64,000 nt of DNA from assembly GCA_026874595.1 (NCBI GenBank), contig CM049318.1, forward strand, positions 7,790,741 through 7,854,740, given 5' to 3'. Each line of letters starts with the position of its first letter. The first letter of the stretch is position 1. Under the pieces are notes generated by a model. The model did no database searches. It saw only the letters and a list, made by a program, of their open reading frames with translations, and was not told the DNA's origin. Position numbers and translations under genes: made by a program. This DNA comes from Sipunculus nudus. Taxonomy: Eukaryota; Annelida; Sipuncula; Golfingiida; Sipunculidae. This document shows positions 38,512-49,639 of this stretch, one piece after another.

Positions 38512-38716
38512 CCATCAGGTAAAGGATCCATCGGGGCATCCAGTGACGGGTCAACAAACGAGACTTCTTGGTTATGTGCCAGGAATTCCAAACAGAGAAA
38601 AACAGATCTCCCCATTATAATGGAGTCGGTCTTCATCTGTATAAGAGCATTATAGCTTCTTTCCACATTCACAACACCAGTTTTCCCATAAAACTTACAT
38701 GTAATATTGAGGATGG
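38512..38716 (-). CDS. main recognised exon of nested antisense gene
   Basis: On the minus strand an excellent acceptor (TATCTTCTTTTTTCTGTAACAG) and donor (GATGG|GTAAGT) flank 205 nt with 67 uninterrupted codons (phase 1 in, phase 2 out). The product includes ILNITCKFYGKTGVVNVERS and CLEFLAHNQEVSFVDP and ends DAPMDPLPD. It is GC-rich against an AT-rich background. Phase agrees with 40123-40183 upstream (one base left over) and 16405-16459 downstream. Residue pattern suggests alternating helices; I cannot name the family. The gene runs antisense inside the intron of the coiled-coil gene. Confidence 0.72.
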
Positions 38717-39283
38717 CTGTTACAGAAAAAAGAAGATATACCTAATGAATTCATACACATGGCTTCTAACATAGTCATATTTGTTTGTTCAAATAATAAG
38801 AACTGTGTGTGTGTTCATGTTTTGTGTTGTTGTACATTCTTTCTTGTGATCATATGATTTTCTAGGTGTTTTAGGTTGTTACTGTTGTATAGATGATACC
38901 TGGACCTGCTAGCTATACACACTGATCAGAGCTGTGTATTAACTGGCTTTGGCTACTGGGTGTGGACTGTCCATGTTAGTAAACAGCACTGAGTGGACCT
39001 GCTACCAGCTCAATTACACACTCAATGTACACAATCTGACAGATATTAAACACTTCTATTACCATGGTAACAACTAATCAACATACCCTCTTGTACTTTT
39101 TGTGATGCAAGACTTGAGGAGAATATACTAAAAGCAAAGAGAACTAATTAAGTTTTTGCTATTTAAACTTAGATTACCTCACTGACTCCAAGGCTCATGA
39201 CATGGAGTGCATTTTACATCTTTGTAGGTATATTATCAGGAATCCTTGAATTGTAAAATTAAAATGAGAATTTTAATACATTT

Positions 39284-39640
39284 TTAGCTCAACTGACTAT
39301 AAGTCAATTGAGCTATAGTGAAGATTCTTTATCTGTTGGCTGTCTGTCTGTCTGGCTGTCCATCACCAATCTGTTAAACTGTTAAAGCGTTTGGCCTACA
39401 AATCTGAAATTCAATATACAGTCAGATGTCACCGTAGTGTGACTTTGTTCCTTTGAGAAATTAAGGAAAACCTCAATTTTTTATCAATACATTAAATTGA
39501 AAGTAAAGGTAACTTGTATCCTGTCCAATTTTAGACATTTTCAATGGCTTGTCTGTGTGTTTTCATTTACTTCATGTGACCGGTTAGTTCATAAATACCA
39601 ATGTATATAAACATGTACATGAATATGTAAATGAAGGACT
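39284..39640. repeat. dispersed TTTTAGCTCAACTGACT repeat (copy 1)
   Basis: Begins TTTTTAGCTCAACTGACT with the nearby inverse AGTCAATTGAGCTATAG, then GTCTGTCTGTCTGGCTGTC, AAATCTGAAATTCA and ATTAAGGAAAACCTCAATTTT. The same block order occurs at 51.75 kb. This family is typical of mollusc genomes. Confidence 0.75.
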
Positions 39641-40122
39641 TGTATTTGCTGGCATATGGTGCTGTAAGTCAGCATGAAAATCAATCTTGTTGGCCATCAA
39701 GTACCCAAGTACAGCTTTTATGAGGCCACTTCAATGCACTAATTGTATAGATATGTTGTAATTAGACGAGCTGTTTGGATTTTAATATAAACTTTAATAA
39801 AAAATGATATATTGAAAATAATTTGACAAAAGAATTAAACCACTTGTGAATGTAGTTGGAAAATTTCAAGCATATGTTGTGCTATCAAGACAAAACTTCA
39901 ACCTTAACAGCTTTATGTAATTATTAAGAATACTTAAAGGCAGGCAGATATGATTAGTCAGCTTAATTACATTAGTCACTGTAGAAAAAAACTCGTAAAA
40001 AGTTATCAGAACTGCAAAGCTCTCCTGGTCTGCCAGTAAGTTTATAGCAGTCAATTGATCCTCAGATGCATGATTTAGTCATAATTGGCGCCCCAGGTAA
40101 CAGCCTGCAGGTCCTCGTTTAC

Positions 40123-40183
40123 CTTGCCATCCAGCAATCCTGTGACTAAGGTTAGCGTCATCGATCAATACTTCAGACAGGAA
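40123..40183 (-). CDS. exon of nested antisense gene
   Basis: Minus-strand 61 nt exon with acceptor GGACTTTGGCAG and donor CAAG|GTAAAC, entering in phase 0 and leaving in phase 1. It reads FLSEVLIDDANLSHRIAGWQ plus one base, which completes a codon with the CC starting the 38716 exon. The plus strand over the same bases is also open (to about 40260), but the minus frame alone joins its neighbours in phase. A TGA just upstream of the acceptor sets the 5' limit. Confidence 0.55.
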
Positions 40184-40601
40184 CTGCCAAAGTCCATCTC
40201 AGTACCAGGCTACTGCAAGGCTGGATTGGACAAATGTTGTTGGCACTCTGAGAGTCATGAAGGTACACTGATTTACTTAAATATAAAATTACACTGTTTG
40301 ATCCAAGTATTGATTATGTAATATAAAAATAATATCAGTGTTTATAAGTGATAGATTTTCTAATTCCAAACTGGTGATATTATCAAGATATTTGTATTGT
40401 TAATGTCATTGTATTGCAGTGTTACTGTGATGTGTCTGATTAAGAATTTAATACAGTATTTATATCAAATCGTCCATAGGGATATTATTTGCAACAACCT
40501 GACATGTTTGAAGCATACTGGCACCCATTCTTTTTCATGGTTGTCATTGGTTATAAAATGATCCCAATCTAGGTAAACTAGTATCCTTAATTTCTCCCAA
40601 C

Positions 40602-40607
<6 letters not shown>

Positions 40608-40635
<28 letters not shown>
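40608..40635. repeat. (AT)n microsatellite
   Basis: Uninterrupted AT dinucleotide run. Confidence 0.95.
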
Positions 40636-40638
<3 letters not shown>

Positions 40639-41073
40639 GATTTCTTACCCAGGTATTTAGCTATTTCATTCACAAATTTTATGTCTACTTAGAGGTGTAC
40701 CATTATACATAATTAAGATTCTTCAGCTATCACTTATAATGTTACCTGTTTGGTAATCACAGTTGGATTTTTCTCACTGGTGTTTTACAATCAGTGCTCA
40801 GTGAGAGGGTTCCTGTCAATTCACTTGAATTTGAATATGGGGAGATACTAAAAGAACATAAAAATAGGGGAAAAATTGATATACCAAGAGAGTAATGTGT
40901 TAAAACTGAACAACTTTCAACGGACAGTGGGATTTAAATGGAACAACCCTTTAATACTGGAGGGGAACTGTCAGCAAATTTATATTGCTCATGTAACAGC
41001 CTCTCTGCAGACTGCATGGGCTGTGTTTAATAGTCTGACAATATCTGATTAAATGGCCCTAGGGACCAGTTAC

Positions 41074-41157
41074 CTGTAAGGGCTGCATTGACTGAAATCT
41101 GTGGCTGCCACACATACCACTCCTTGTATATTTCAGGGTATTGATCCTAACAGCTGA
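41074..41157 (-). CDS. exon of nested antisense gene
   Basis: Minus-strand 84 nt, 28 codons, phase 0 to phase 0. The acceptor is AAGGCCCTCTCAG and the donor TTACAG|GTAACT. It includes SAVRINTLKYTRSGMCGS and ends FQSMQPLQ, leading directly into FLSEVL of the next exon, about 0.9 kb away. An alternative acceptor 12-13 bp upstream (TACACAG) would enter in phase 2. The upstream exon is not certain. Confidence 0.52.
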
Positions 41158-41847
41158 CTGAGAGGGCCTTACTCTGTGTACATTTCATGTACATTTCATC
41201 ACTTATGTAGATTTCATCGATTAGCTTAGCCAGACCACTCGAACAAGTAAACAGCAGGTCAGTTAAGATTTGGTAATGGTATTGGGTTAGAAAACAGAAC
41301 ATCTGTGTCACAGGAGGTAAATAAGGTATATATAACTATTTAAATATGTAAATAAATACATACAGGCCTTATTTATTTACTTGTTAAAATAGAATTTACA
41401 TGAACTGCATTTTGGTCACAACAGAAATGTTTAAGACCATTGATTTGTCTTATTGACTGTTGATAGGAATTTTACTGGGTGTATTTACCTTCAAATTCTA
41501 TTTACACTATACATGAACACTAGTATACTGCACTTATCACCTATCAGTATATTAATCTGCTATCACTCTGGTAATCAGAATCTACTAAAGTACTTTATCA
41601 TTAGAGGAAAAGAAATGTAAAATTTAGTTCTGAAATGTTAGTGATAAACCAAACATAAAACACCATGACCACTAAATTTCACTAAACTGTTCCAGGTATG
41701 AATTTTAAAAATTGAATTATAAAACCTTTGGCAGGAGGTAATTTGTTTTCACCACTGTTCATATGTTGGTTACATGGTAGTTTGGTTTGTCTGTGTAACA
41801 TATTTAACTAAAATATGTTATGACCAAATTTTTATGAAATTTTGAGG

Positions 41848-42034
41848 TACAGTGAAACCTTGTTGTGTTTAAGTCGAAGGGACCCTCAGAAAAATTCGAC
41901 ACATCTGAGGTTCGACACATGCTGGTTTTATTTGGTAATTATTCAACTAGAGTTGTCCGGAATATTGAGTCTATAACTTCGACATGAGTGGGGTATTCGA
42001 CTTAAGGGAGTTTGACACAATAGGTTTCACTGTA
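41848..42034. mobile_element. MITE with TACAGTGAAACC termini (copy 2)
   Basis: 187 bp with terminal inverted repeats TACAGTGAAACCT / AGGTTTCACTGTA extended inward by TTAAGTCGAA on both sides, flanked by TA. A Tc1/mariner/pogo-type non-autonomous element; no open frame. Better preserved than the copy at 30.9 kb. Confidence 0.8.
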
Positions 42035-42307
42035 TTTGGTACCGCCTTTATTTTGGCCCACAGAGCTGACTTTTAATGCTACCATGGAGTTGGTAAACCA
42101 TATGACTATAGACACACATACTTCTGGGCTTGATTCATATATTTACTGGGCTTGCAAAGCTCAGGTCAAAGTTTGATAAGGATTCTGACAGAGGTATATA
42201 TATTTGTGGTCTCTGACCACTTTCTAGTGAACACTGATTTAAGTGAAACAACAAACAGTTTTAATAAAAGTTGAAGTGCACATAGAGATTCATATACAGG
42301 TCGTAGT

Positions 42308-42309
<2 letters not shown>

Positions 42310-42346
<37 letters not shown>
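42310..42346. repeat. (CA)n microsatellite
   Basis: Uninterrupted CA run of about 37 bp. Confidence 0.95.
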
Positions 42347-42349
<3 letters not shown>

Positions 42350-44090
42350 CAGAATTCACCAGCAGTTCTCATGGAGGGCCTGTCAATTTGTGTTAATTGT
42401 ACTGGCCATCCTTGGCTGTTTAAAGTTCAGTTATATGCAGTTCTGTAGAAACTTCAGTGGGTACATTTGGAAATTATTCTTATAATCTTTTTACAATCTG
42501 ATTTGTGTGTTTGAGTCAGCAGGTGTCTCAGAAAAAGCACATCAGTGGTAATACTGGTTTAACTAAAAATACTGGTGAATGGCTGAAAGTGTCAATCTTA
42601 GAATGCAACCCACATCACATTATTAGTTTAACTAGATTCTTATCTTGTCTGATGTAGTCAATATGAAGAATATGACTAAATAAAAATGTCTTAAAAATGA
42701 CATGGATGATGCTGATTAGAGTGATGATTAAGGTATCCATAGATGCTAAGCAGAATTGTAGGAACACAGAAATTACATGAAGAATCTGAAAGTGAGGAAG
42801 TTACAATAAGAATTAATATAATTAAAGTAATAGTAGTAAAAGCAGAAAAAAATATTGTTCACATTCTCATAGGCGAGATAGCAAGATAAATAAATAAATA
42901 AAATAATAAATTACATTCTGTGCCAAAGGAATTTTTTAGCTGGCAACTTCATAATCCATCATCAGTTTCTGATCACCAATCCTGCCCTCCCCTCGCACCA
43001 ACACCCCCAATGTCAAAATGGACCCATCCACCCCTGATGAAAAAGTGCTCTATGGTACACCTGACCCTGTGATGTCACAGGTCACCTGGTGATCATGGAT
43101 TAAATTAGCAGTCCTTCTGGGCCAGAGCAGCAATGTTCAGTTTTGCTGCCTTTTTCTTCTCCCCATTAAAGGTAAAATGTTTGACAGCAAATAAATCAAA
43201 TTTATGCAATTTGCCATTTAATTATACAACAGCCATAGTTATACAACATATTTACATGCACATCAATGTAAGATTAAATTATTTGTTTTTTTCAGAATTT
43301 TGCTAATGATCATGGTCTTGGTCACTATTCTGTATAAATGAGGCTGCAAACCTAAAGTTAATATTCAGAATTTTGCTTATGCACAACTGCTATTCATAGT
43401 AAGTTTTTATGTGGTACATGTTGTAATGGAAAAAAGCATATGTTCCGTTTATTTGAGACATTGTTTACATACCCACCCAATATAATATTAATACATATGA
43501 ACATATTATATATATTTTTCTAAAATGCATATAGATATTTTATGATGTTTGTTTATATTATGTATGGCAGCTTTCACCCCTCCCCACCCCCTTCTCCATA
43601 AAAGTAAAAATCATTTTGTATTGAACTGGTCTGTCAGATCATGGCTGAAAGTGAGCACCAAAACTATAAGCCTGTTTGGACTTCACTGTTCACCAACAAC
43701 AAGCTTGCTTGAGCCTGTGGACAATGAACACCTGAAGAAGGTCCCTTCATTACATGACTATAATCCAGGATCAAACCCATGTGTGACTAGAACCTTACTC
43801 ACAGGTGACCACATTACAACAAATCCTCTTACAAAGTCAGGGACTTAAACATACTGTACAATCAGTGAAGGGGAATTATCTAGCTTAAGTTGTTATATTG
43901 ACAGGCTCCTACTGTGACAAGTCTGTTTCACCTGTGCATTCCACAATAAGCAGGCTCTACTTTGAGGGGTTGGTTATTTGTTTTATTTAATTTGTCAGTT
44001 ACCTTAATTTCCTTCAAATTGAAGCATACACATAAATTCCTGTGTTCTCAACTTTCCTGTGTTCTAGTGTTCCTGTGTACCCAGTGTCAC
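42350..44090. other. intronic sequence with possible SINE remnant
   Basis: At 43755-43830 the minus strand holds GGGTTTGATCC, close to a tRNA B box, downstream of a TAAGGTTCTAGTC stretch; it may be a tRNA-derived SINE fragment. The 99-codon plus frame at 43549-43848 crosses it and is incidental. A C-rich block at 42980-43080 is open on plus without clean splice sites. Confidence 0.35.
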
Positions 44091-44094
44091 AATT

Positions 44095-46731
44095 CACCTA
44101 CCCAGATCACCTACCTGGATCACAGTTGATACCTACCTGGATCACAGGTGACACCTACCTGGTTCACAGGTGACACCTACCTGGTTCACAGGTGACATCT
44201 ACCTGGTTCAAAGGTGACACCTACCTGGATCACAGGTGATGCCTACCTGGTAAACAGGTGACACCTGCCTGGTTCACAGGTGACACTTACCTGGTTCACA
44301 GGTGACACCTACCTGGTTTACTGGTGATACCTTTCTTGTTCACAGGTGAAACCTACTTGGTTAACAGATGACACCTACCTGGATCACAGGTGATACCTAC
44401 CTGGTTCACAGGTGACACCTACTTGGTTAACAGATGACACCTACCTGGATCACAGGTGATACCTACCTGGTTCACAGGTGACACCTACCTGGTTCACAGG
44501 TTACACCTGCCTGGATCACAGGTGATACCTACCTAGTATACAGGTGACACCTTTCTGGTTCACAGGTGACACTTACCTGGTTCACAGGTGACACCACCTG
44601 GTTCACCGGTGATACCTATCTGGTTCACTGGTGAAACTTACCTGGTTAACAGGTGACATGTACCTGGTTCACTGATGACACCTACCTGGATCACAGGTGA
44701 TACCTACCTGGTTTACTGGGGATACCTTTCTTGTTCACAGGTGAAACCTACCTGGTTAACAGATGACACCTACCTGGATCACAGGTGAAACCTACCTGGT
44801 TCACAGGTGACACCTCCCTGGTTCACAGGTGACACCTCCCTGGTTCACAGGTGACACCTACCTGGTTCACAGGTGACACCTACCTGGTTCACAGATGATA
44901 CCTTCCTGGATCACAGGTGACACCTACAGAGTTCACTGGTTACACCTCCCTGGTTCACAGGTGACACCTACCTGGTTCACAGGTGACACCTCCCTGGTTC
45001 ACAGGTGACACCTGCCTGGTTCACAGGTGACACCTCCCTGGTTCACAGGTGACACCTGCCTGGTTCACAGGTGACACCTGCCTGGTTCACAGGTGACACC
45101 TCCCTGGTTCACAGGTGACACCTCCCTGGTTCACAGGTGACACCTACCTGGTTCACAGGTGACACCTGCCTGGTTCACAGGTGACACCTGCCTGGTTCAC
45201 AGGTGACATCTACCTGGTTCACAGGTGACACCTCCCTGGTTCACAGGTGACACCTGCCTGGTTCACAGGTGACACCTGCCTGGTTCACAGGTGACACCTG
45301 CCTGGTTCACAGGTGACACCTGCCTGGTTCACAGGTGACACCTGCCTGGTTCACAGGTGACACCTGCCTGGTTCACAGGTGACATCTACCTGGTTCACAG
45401 GTGACACCTGCCTGGTTCACAGGTGACACCTACCTGGTTCACAGGTGACACCTACCTGGTTCACAGGTGACACCTCCCTGGTTCACAGGTGACACCTGCC
45501 TGGTTCACAGGTGACACCTGCCTGGTTCACAGGTGACACCTGCCTGGTTCACAGGTGACATCTACCTGATTCACAGGTGACACCTGCCTGGTTCACAGGT
45601 GACACCTGCCTGGTTCACAGGTGACACCTACCTGGTTCACAGGTGACATCTACCTGGTTCACAGGGGACACCTCCCTGGTTCACAGGTGACATCTACCTG
45701 GTTCACAGGTGACACCTCCCTGGTTCACAGGTGACACCTGCCTGGTTCACAGGTGACACCTGCCTGGTTCACAGGTGACACCTACCTGGTTCACAGGTGA
45801 CACCTCCCTGGTTCACAGGTGACATCTACCTGGTTCACAGGTGACACCTCCCTGGTTCACAGGTGACACCTGCCTGGTTCACAGGTGACACCTGCCTGGT
45901 TCACAGGTGACATCTACCTGGTTCACAGGGGACACCTACCTGGTTCACAGGTGACACCTACCTGGTTCACAGGTGACACCTACCTGGTTCACAGGTGACA
46001 TCTACCTGGTTCACAGGGGACACCTACCTGGTTCACAGGTGAGACCTACCTGGTTGACAGGTGACACCTACCTGGATCACAGGTGATACCTACCTGGTTC
46101 ACAGGTGACACCTACCTGGTTCACAGGTGAGACCTACCTGGTTCACAGGTGACACCTACCTGGATCACAGGTGACACCTACCTGGTTCACAGGTGACACC
46201 TACCTGGTTCACAGGTGACATCTACCTGGTTCACAGGTGACACCTACCTGGTTCACAGGTGACACCTGCCTGTTTCACAGGTGACACCTGCCTGGTTCAC
46301 AGGTGACACCTACCTGGATCACAGGTGATACCTACCTGGTTCACAGGTGACACCTACCTGGTTTACTGGTGATACCTTTCTTGTTCACAGGTGACACCTA
46401 CCTGGTTAACAGATGACACCTACCTGGTGTACAGGTGACACCTGCCTGGTTCACAGGTGACACCTACCTGGTTCACAGGTGAGACCTACCTGGTTCACAG
46501 GTGACACCTACCTGGTTCACAGGTGACACCTACCTGGTTCACAGGTGACACCTACCTGGTTCATAGGTGACACCTACCTGGATCACAGGTGAGACCTACC
46601 TGGTTCACAGGTGAGACCTACCTGGTTCACAGGTGAGACCTACCTGGTTCACAGGTGACACCTACCTGGATCACAGGTGATACCTACCTGGTTCACAGGT
46701 GACACCTACCTGGTTTACTGGTGATACCTTT
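44095..46731. repeat. 22 bp satellite, about 120 copies
   Basis: The unit is CACCTACCTGG followed by TTCACAGGTGA. The centre (about 44990-46000) is most homogeneous, with CACCTGCC and CACCTCCC variants. A longer higher-order block containing GGTTTACTGGTGATACC, TTTCTTGTTCACAGGTG and GGTTAACAGATGACACC recurs near 44315, 44710 and 46365, and its start closes the array at 46710. Every unit has AGGTGACACCT, a near-perfect palindrome. Confidence 0.97.
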
Positions 46732-47689
46732 CCATGTCCTTATCCAATTTTGACCTTGTAATGATTTCAAAACAGCTCGGGGGGGGGGCAGCTACTTTTG
46801 GCACAGACTAAATCTCTGATGCTGTCAGTCACAATTTAGGGTACACTGCTAATTGCACTCAGTTAATGCAGAAAAAAATTACGTCCATGCCTGTTTGTTA
46901 GCATTTCCTTGTCATTCCTGGACCTTGTATGCAGTTGCCATGGTGTCATGACAATTGTGAATGAACTGATAAGTGATATATATACCTGTTGTGAATCTGC
47001 TGTGAGTCAGCAGAGACATTGTATGTCAGCTATTCGAGAGTTGATTACATTGTAATTAGCCAAGCTCTCTGGAGGGACAGCACCCCAGGTACAAAGCTAT
47101 GATATCCAGCATTGATATCTGAACCGGTTTGGTTTCGGTAAGCACTCATTTAGCTGTCATATTTGGTATTGATCTGAAAAATTATCCACATGCAGTAACA
47201 GATTTCCTCTTGTCTTTTTGTTATCAGCCTTTTTGGCTTTCTCTCCCTTCTTGTGTTTCTGTCATAGTTTTTGTTGTCTCCTGCTTCCTTGGAATGGGGG
47301 ACATTTATTTGGGTTTGTCTGTCTGTCAGTCTGTCTGTCAGTCCATCAGGTTTTCATTTCCATGCAATAACTTTCCTAAATATTATCCGGTTTCATTCAA
47401 ATTTTGGTCAGTGATTGCTCTCATGCATCCCTTGGTAAGGATTGGTTTTGGAGGGTCTTAAGATTTATTCCCACCAGCGCAAAAAATAAAATTTTGTTCC
47501 AAATTGACAACCAAAAATTATTACATGTGGAGACATCTTCAGGGGCAATGAAAACTAAAACACAGCGACTATGACATGTGGAGACATCTTAAGTGCCAAT
47601 CAAAACTAAAACATTGATAGGGCAAGCATGAAGGACAACAAGAGGTGGAAGCGGAGGACATAAATTCCATGAATTTGCTTGTTCATGGT
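46732..47689. other. intronic sequence with a Rep-like SINE fragment and a short duplication
   Basis: GTCTGTCTGTCAGTCTGTCTGTC near 47320 heads a block (TTTCATTCAAATTTTGGTCAG) typical of dispersed invertebrate repeats. ACATGTGGAGACATCTT and AAAACTAAAACA recur at 47524 and 47575 (two copies, ~51 bp). Confidence 0.5.
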
Positions 47690-47830
47690 GTATTTATGTT
47701 TGATCATGCAACTCAGAAACTACTCAGCATATTTCGACCCTGAAGTTTACACAGGGTAGGTTTCTACAAAGTCTCAGTCAGCCTTGTGAATGATAAGGAC
47801 CCTGAGCACAGATCCTAGAATTCAAAAGAT
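47690..47830. repeat. dispersed repeat fragment
   Basis: ATTTCGACCCTGAAGTTTAC and GTTTCTACAAAGTCTCAGTC form an ordered block characteristic of dispersed invertebrate repeats. No coding content. Confidence 0.35.
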
Positions 47831-48151
47831 AAACAATATGAAATCATAGTTCTCTCTTTAGCTCTTCACTCCCCAGATGGCAGCAAGGTGAGAGTCTGCA
47901 TTTTCTGATTGTTGTGTTGTAATTATTTATATAATTACCAACTAGATGTGCATATATATTTCAGATGAGCAACATCACATCATGTTTGAAGACACTAAAT
48001 CATTCATGATTATCATATAATAATTATTTTTATAATTTTCCGGTTAGTTTTTTTTTCAACAAATTAAAGGACAAGACTGAACTATTGTAGTAGCAGACCC
48101 AGGTATAAGCTGAATACGTCTAGTTTCACTTGAATGTTGGTGTGTGTGTGT

Positions 48152-48176
48152 GGGGAGGGGGATGGGGGAAGGGGAG
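48152..48176 (+). other. G-quadruplex candidate
   Basis: Four runs of four to five G separated by one or two bases (GGGGAGGGGG, AT, GGGGG, AA, GGGG), right after a (TG)n stretch. Confidence 0.6.
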
Positions 48177-48979
48177 GTTGTGGAGGGTTCCAGGTACATA
48201 GCAGATACCTGACACCTGTGTCATCACTCTTGCTCATAATGTTCTATTTATTACTATTTCTAAATATTGGACCTGTTAAATGATTTATTAATTGATCAAT
48301 AGATTCTTTACCTTTGCTTTGATTCTTGTTTCAAGCATTCCTTTAGTAGCAAATTTAAGACTTTCTTTTAAATAAAAACACATATTTGACCACAATGGAT
48401 ATTAGTTGGTTTTAGCAAGTAATGGAATTGCAGCTTGCTCTCTGTTTATTGCTACCACTTTTGTTTCTATGGAAGTGGAAGGTTTAACCGGCAAATGTTG
48501 AAACTTAGGTCTTGAGCATACACATAATAAATAGTCTTGATATCAAAGCATGCTCAAGCAATATCACAGGCATCAATACAGGGGAGTGGGAGGTGGGTAT
48601 ATACCCCCTCCCCCACTTTTTTAGCAAGGGGGGGGGATGGTCAATCTAATGTTTCCCCTCGTTAGAGAATATTAATATATAAATATATTGGAAATGAAAT
48701 ATATTGATAATTAGAATCATAGACTTAGGATCCATATCAGAGTTTACTTTGCAATAATATATGTCTAAACCTGGTTTAAACTTAACCTTTACTGGAAACA
48801 TATAATACCTTATTTTATAAAACCTTATACTTCATGGTAATGTATTTTAAATGAGTCACACAGGGAATAAAAGGTATTTACATACATTCATGTATATATA
48901 TTTATACATATATATGTGTGTGTGTGTGTGAGGTTTAGTGTTTGTGTGAGTGTTTATAAAAAAAAAGTTGCCCCAGTTA

Positions 48980-48995
48980 CCCCCCCCCCCCCCCC
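48980..48995. repeat. poly-C tract
   Basis: Sixteen consecutive C on the plus strand. Confidence 0.95.
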
Positions 48996-49202
48996 ATGGA
49001 GATAAATTGACACCACTGATCAATATTGAGGGCTCATAGAGGGATTCAGAATGGTACATTCAAAAATACAATAATCATAACGATTCATTTTAGAGGTTAA
49101 GAATTTATTACAATTTAATCAAGGGGTTGCAGTTTAATGCATTGAATTTTTGGGCATTAATTGTTACACCCCTACCAAGTACCAGTGAATTTGTTTGGTT
49201 TA

Positions 49203-49463
49203 TGAAATACAAAAATGCCATGATAAATTGAAATTTAAATGGAGTGATGATTGGATTATTTCCTGGTCACAAGTTCTTGCCACAGATGCAAGATATGTTT
49301 CATTGCTTTGATCATTACAGCGTGGGACTGCAATTTCTGCTCGTTCACTGCATGAACTTTGACCCCTGGAACCTCTTAGCAGGAGATCTTGCATGAGAAT
49401 GGGATATTCATCAGGATTTCCCGATAAATTATTAAGACTGAATTCAAGATGGTCGGTCAGCAT
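49203..49463 (-). other. coding-like island, frame and strand unresolved
   Basis: An 87-codon minus frame (Met at 49463) includes NNLSGNPDEYPILMQDLLLR. A second minus frame, after a TCTCCTGCTAAG acceptor-like site, reads NEQKLQSHAVMIKAMKHILH and ends in TAA. A plus frame after TTCTTGCCACAG is also open for 40 codons. At most one is real. GC is above background, so it may be a lost or alternative exon of the nested gene or a single-exon remnant. Confidence 0.25.
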
Positions 49464-49639
49464 TTATTGCTGGAGCCCCACATCACCATAGCAATGGCTT
49501 CACACGCCTTGTGTTATAGTCATTTGAGATCAACACTTCTTGGGACCCAGGATGTTACAATGTTTGTCTGGTTTACAGCAAACTGGAATACATGTACCAG
49601 AACAACTGGTCTCTGGATCACTTGTAAATAATGAAGGAT

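Noticed and set aside
40085-40321. 78-codon plus-strand frame that looks exon-like
   Set aside because: The minus strand over the same bases joins in phase to exons on both sides; the plus frame enters and leaves in phases that fit nothing.
43076-43200. Minus-strand Lys-rich frame ending in a stop (NGEKKKAAKLNIAALAQKDC)
   Set aside because: Read from the complement of a plus-strand pyrimidine tract; no convincing acceptor and its stop prevents joining to 41157.
47877-47887. 11 nt ATGGCAGCAAG between an excellent acceptor-like tract and GTGAGA
   Set aside because: It would shift frame relative to every known host exon; too short to support.
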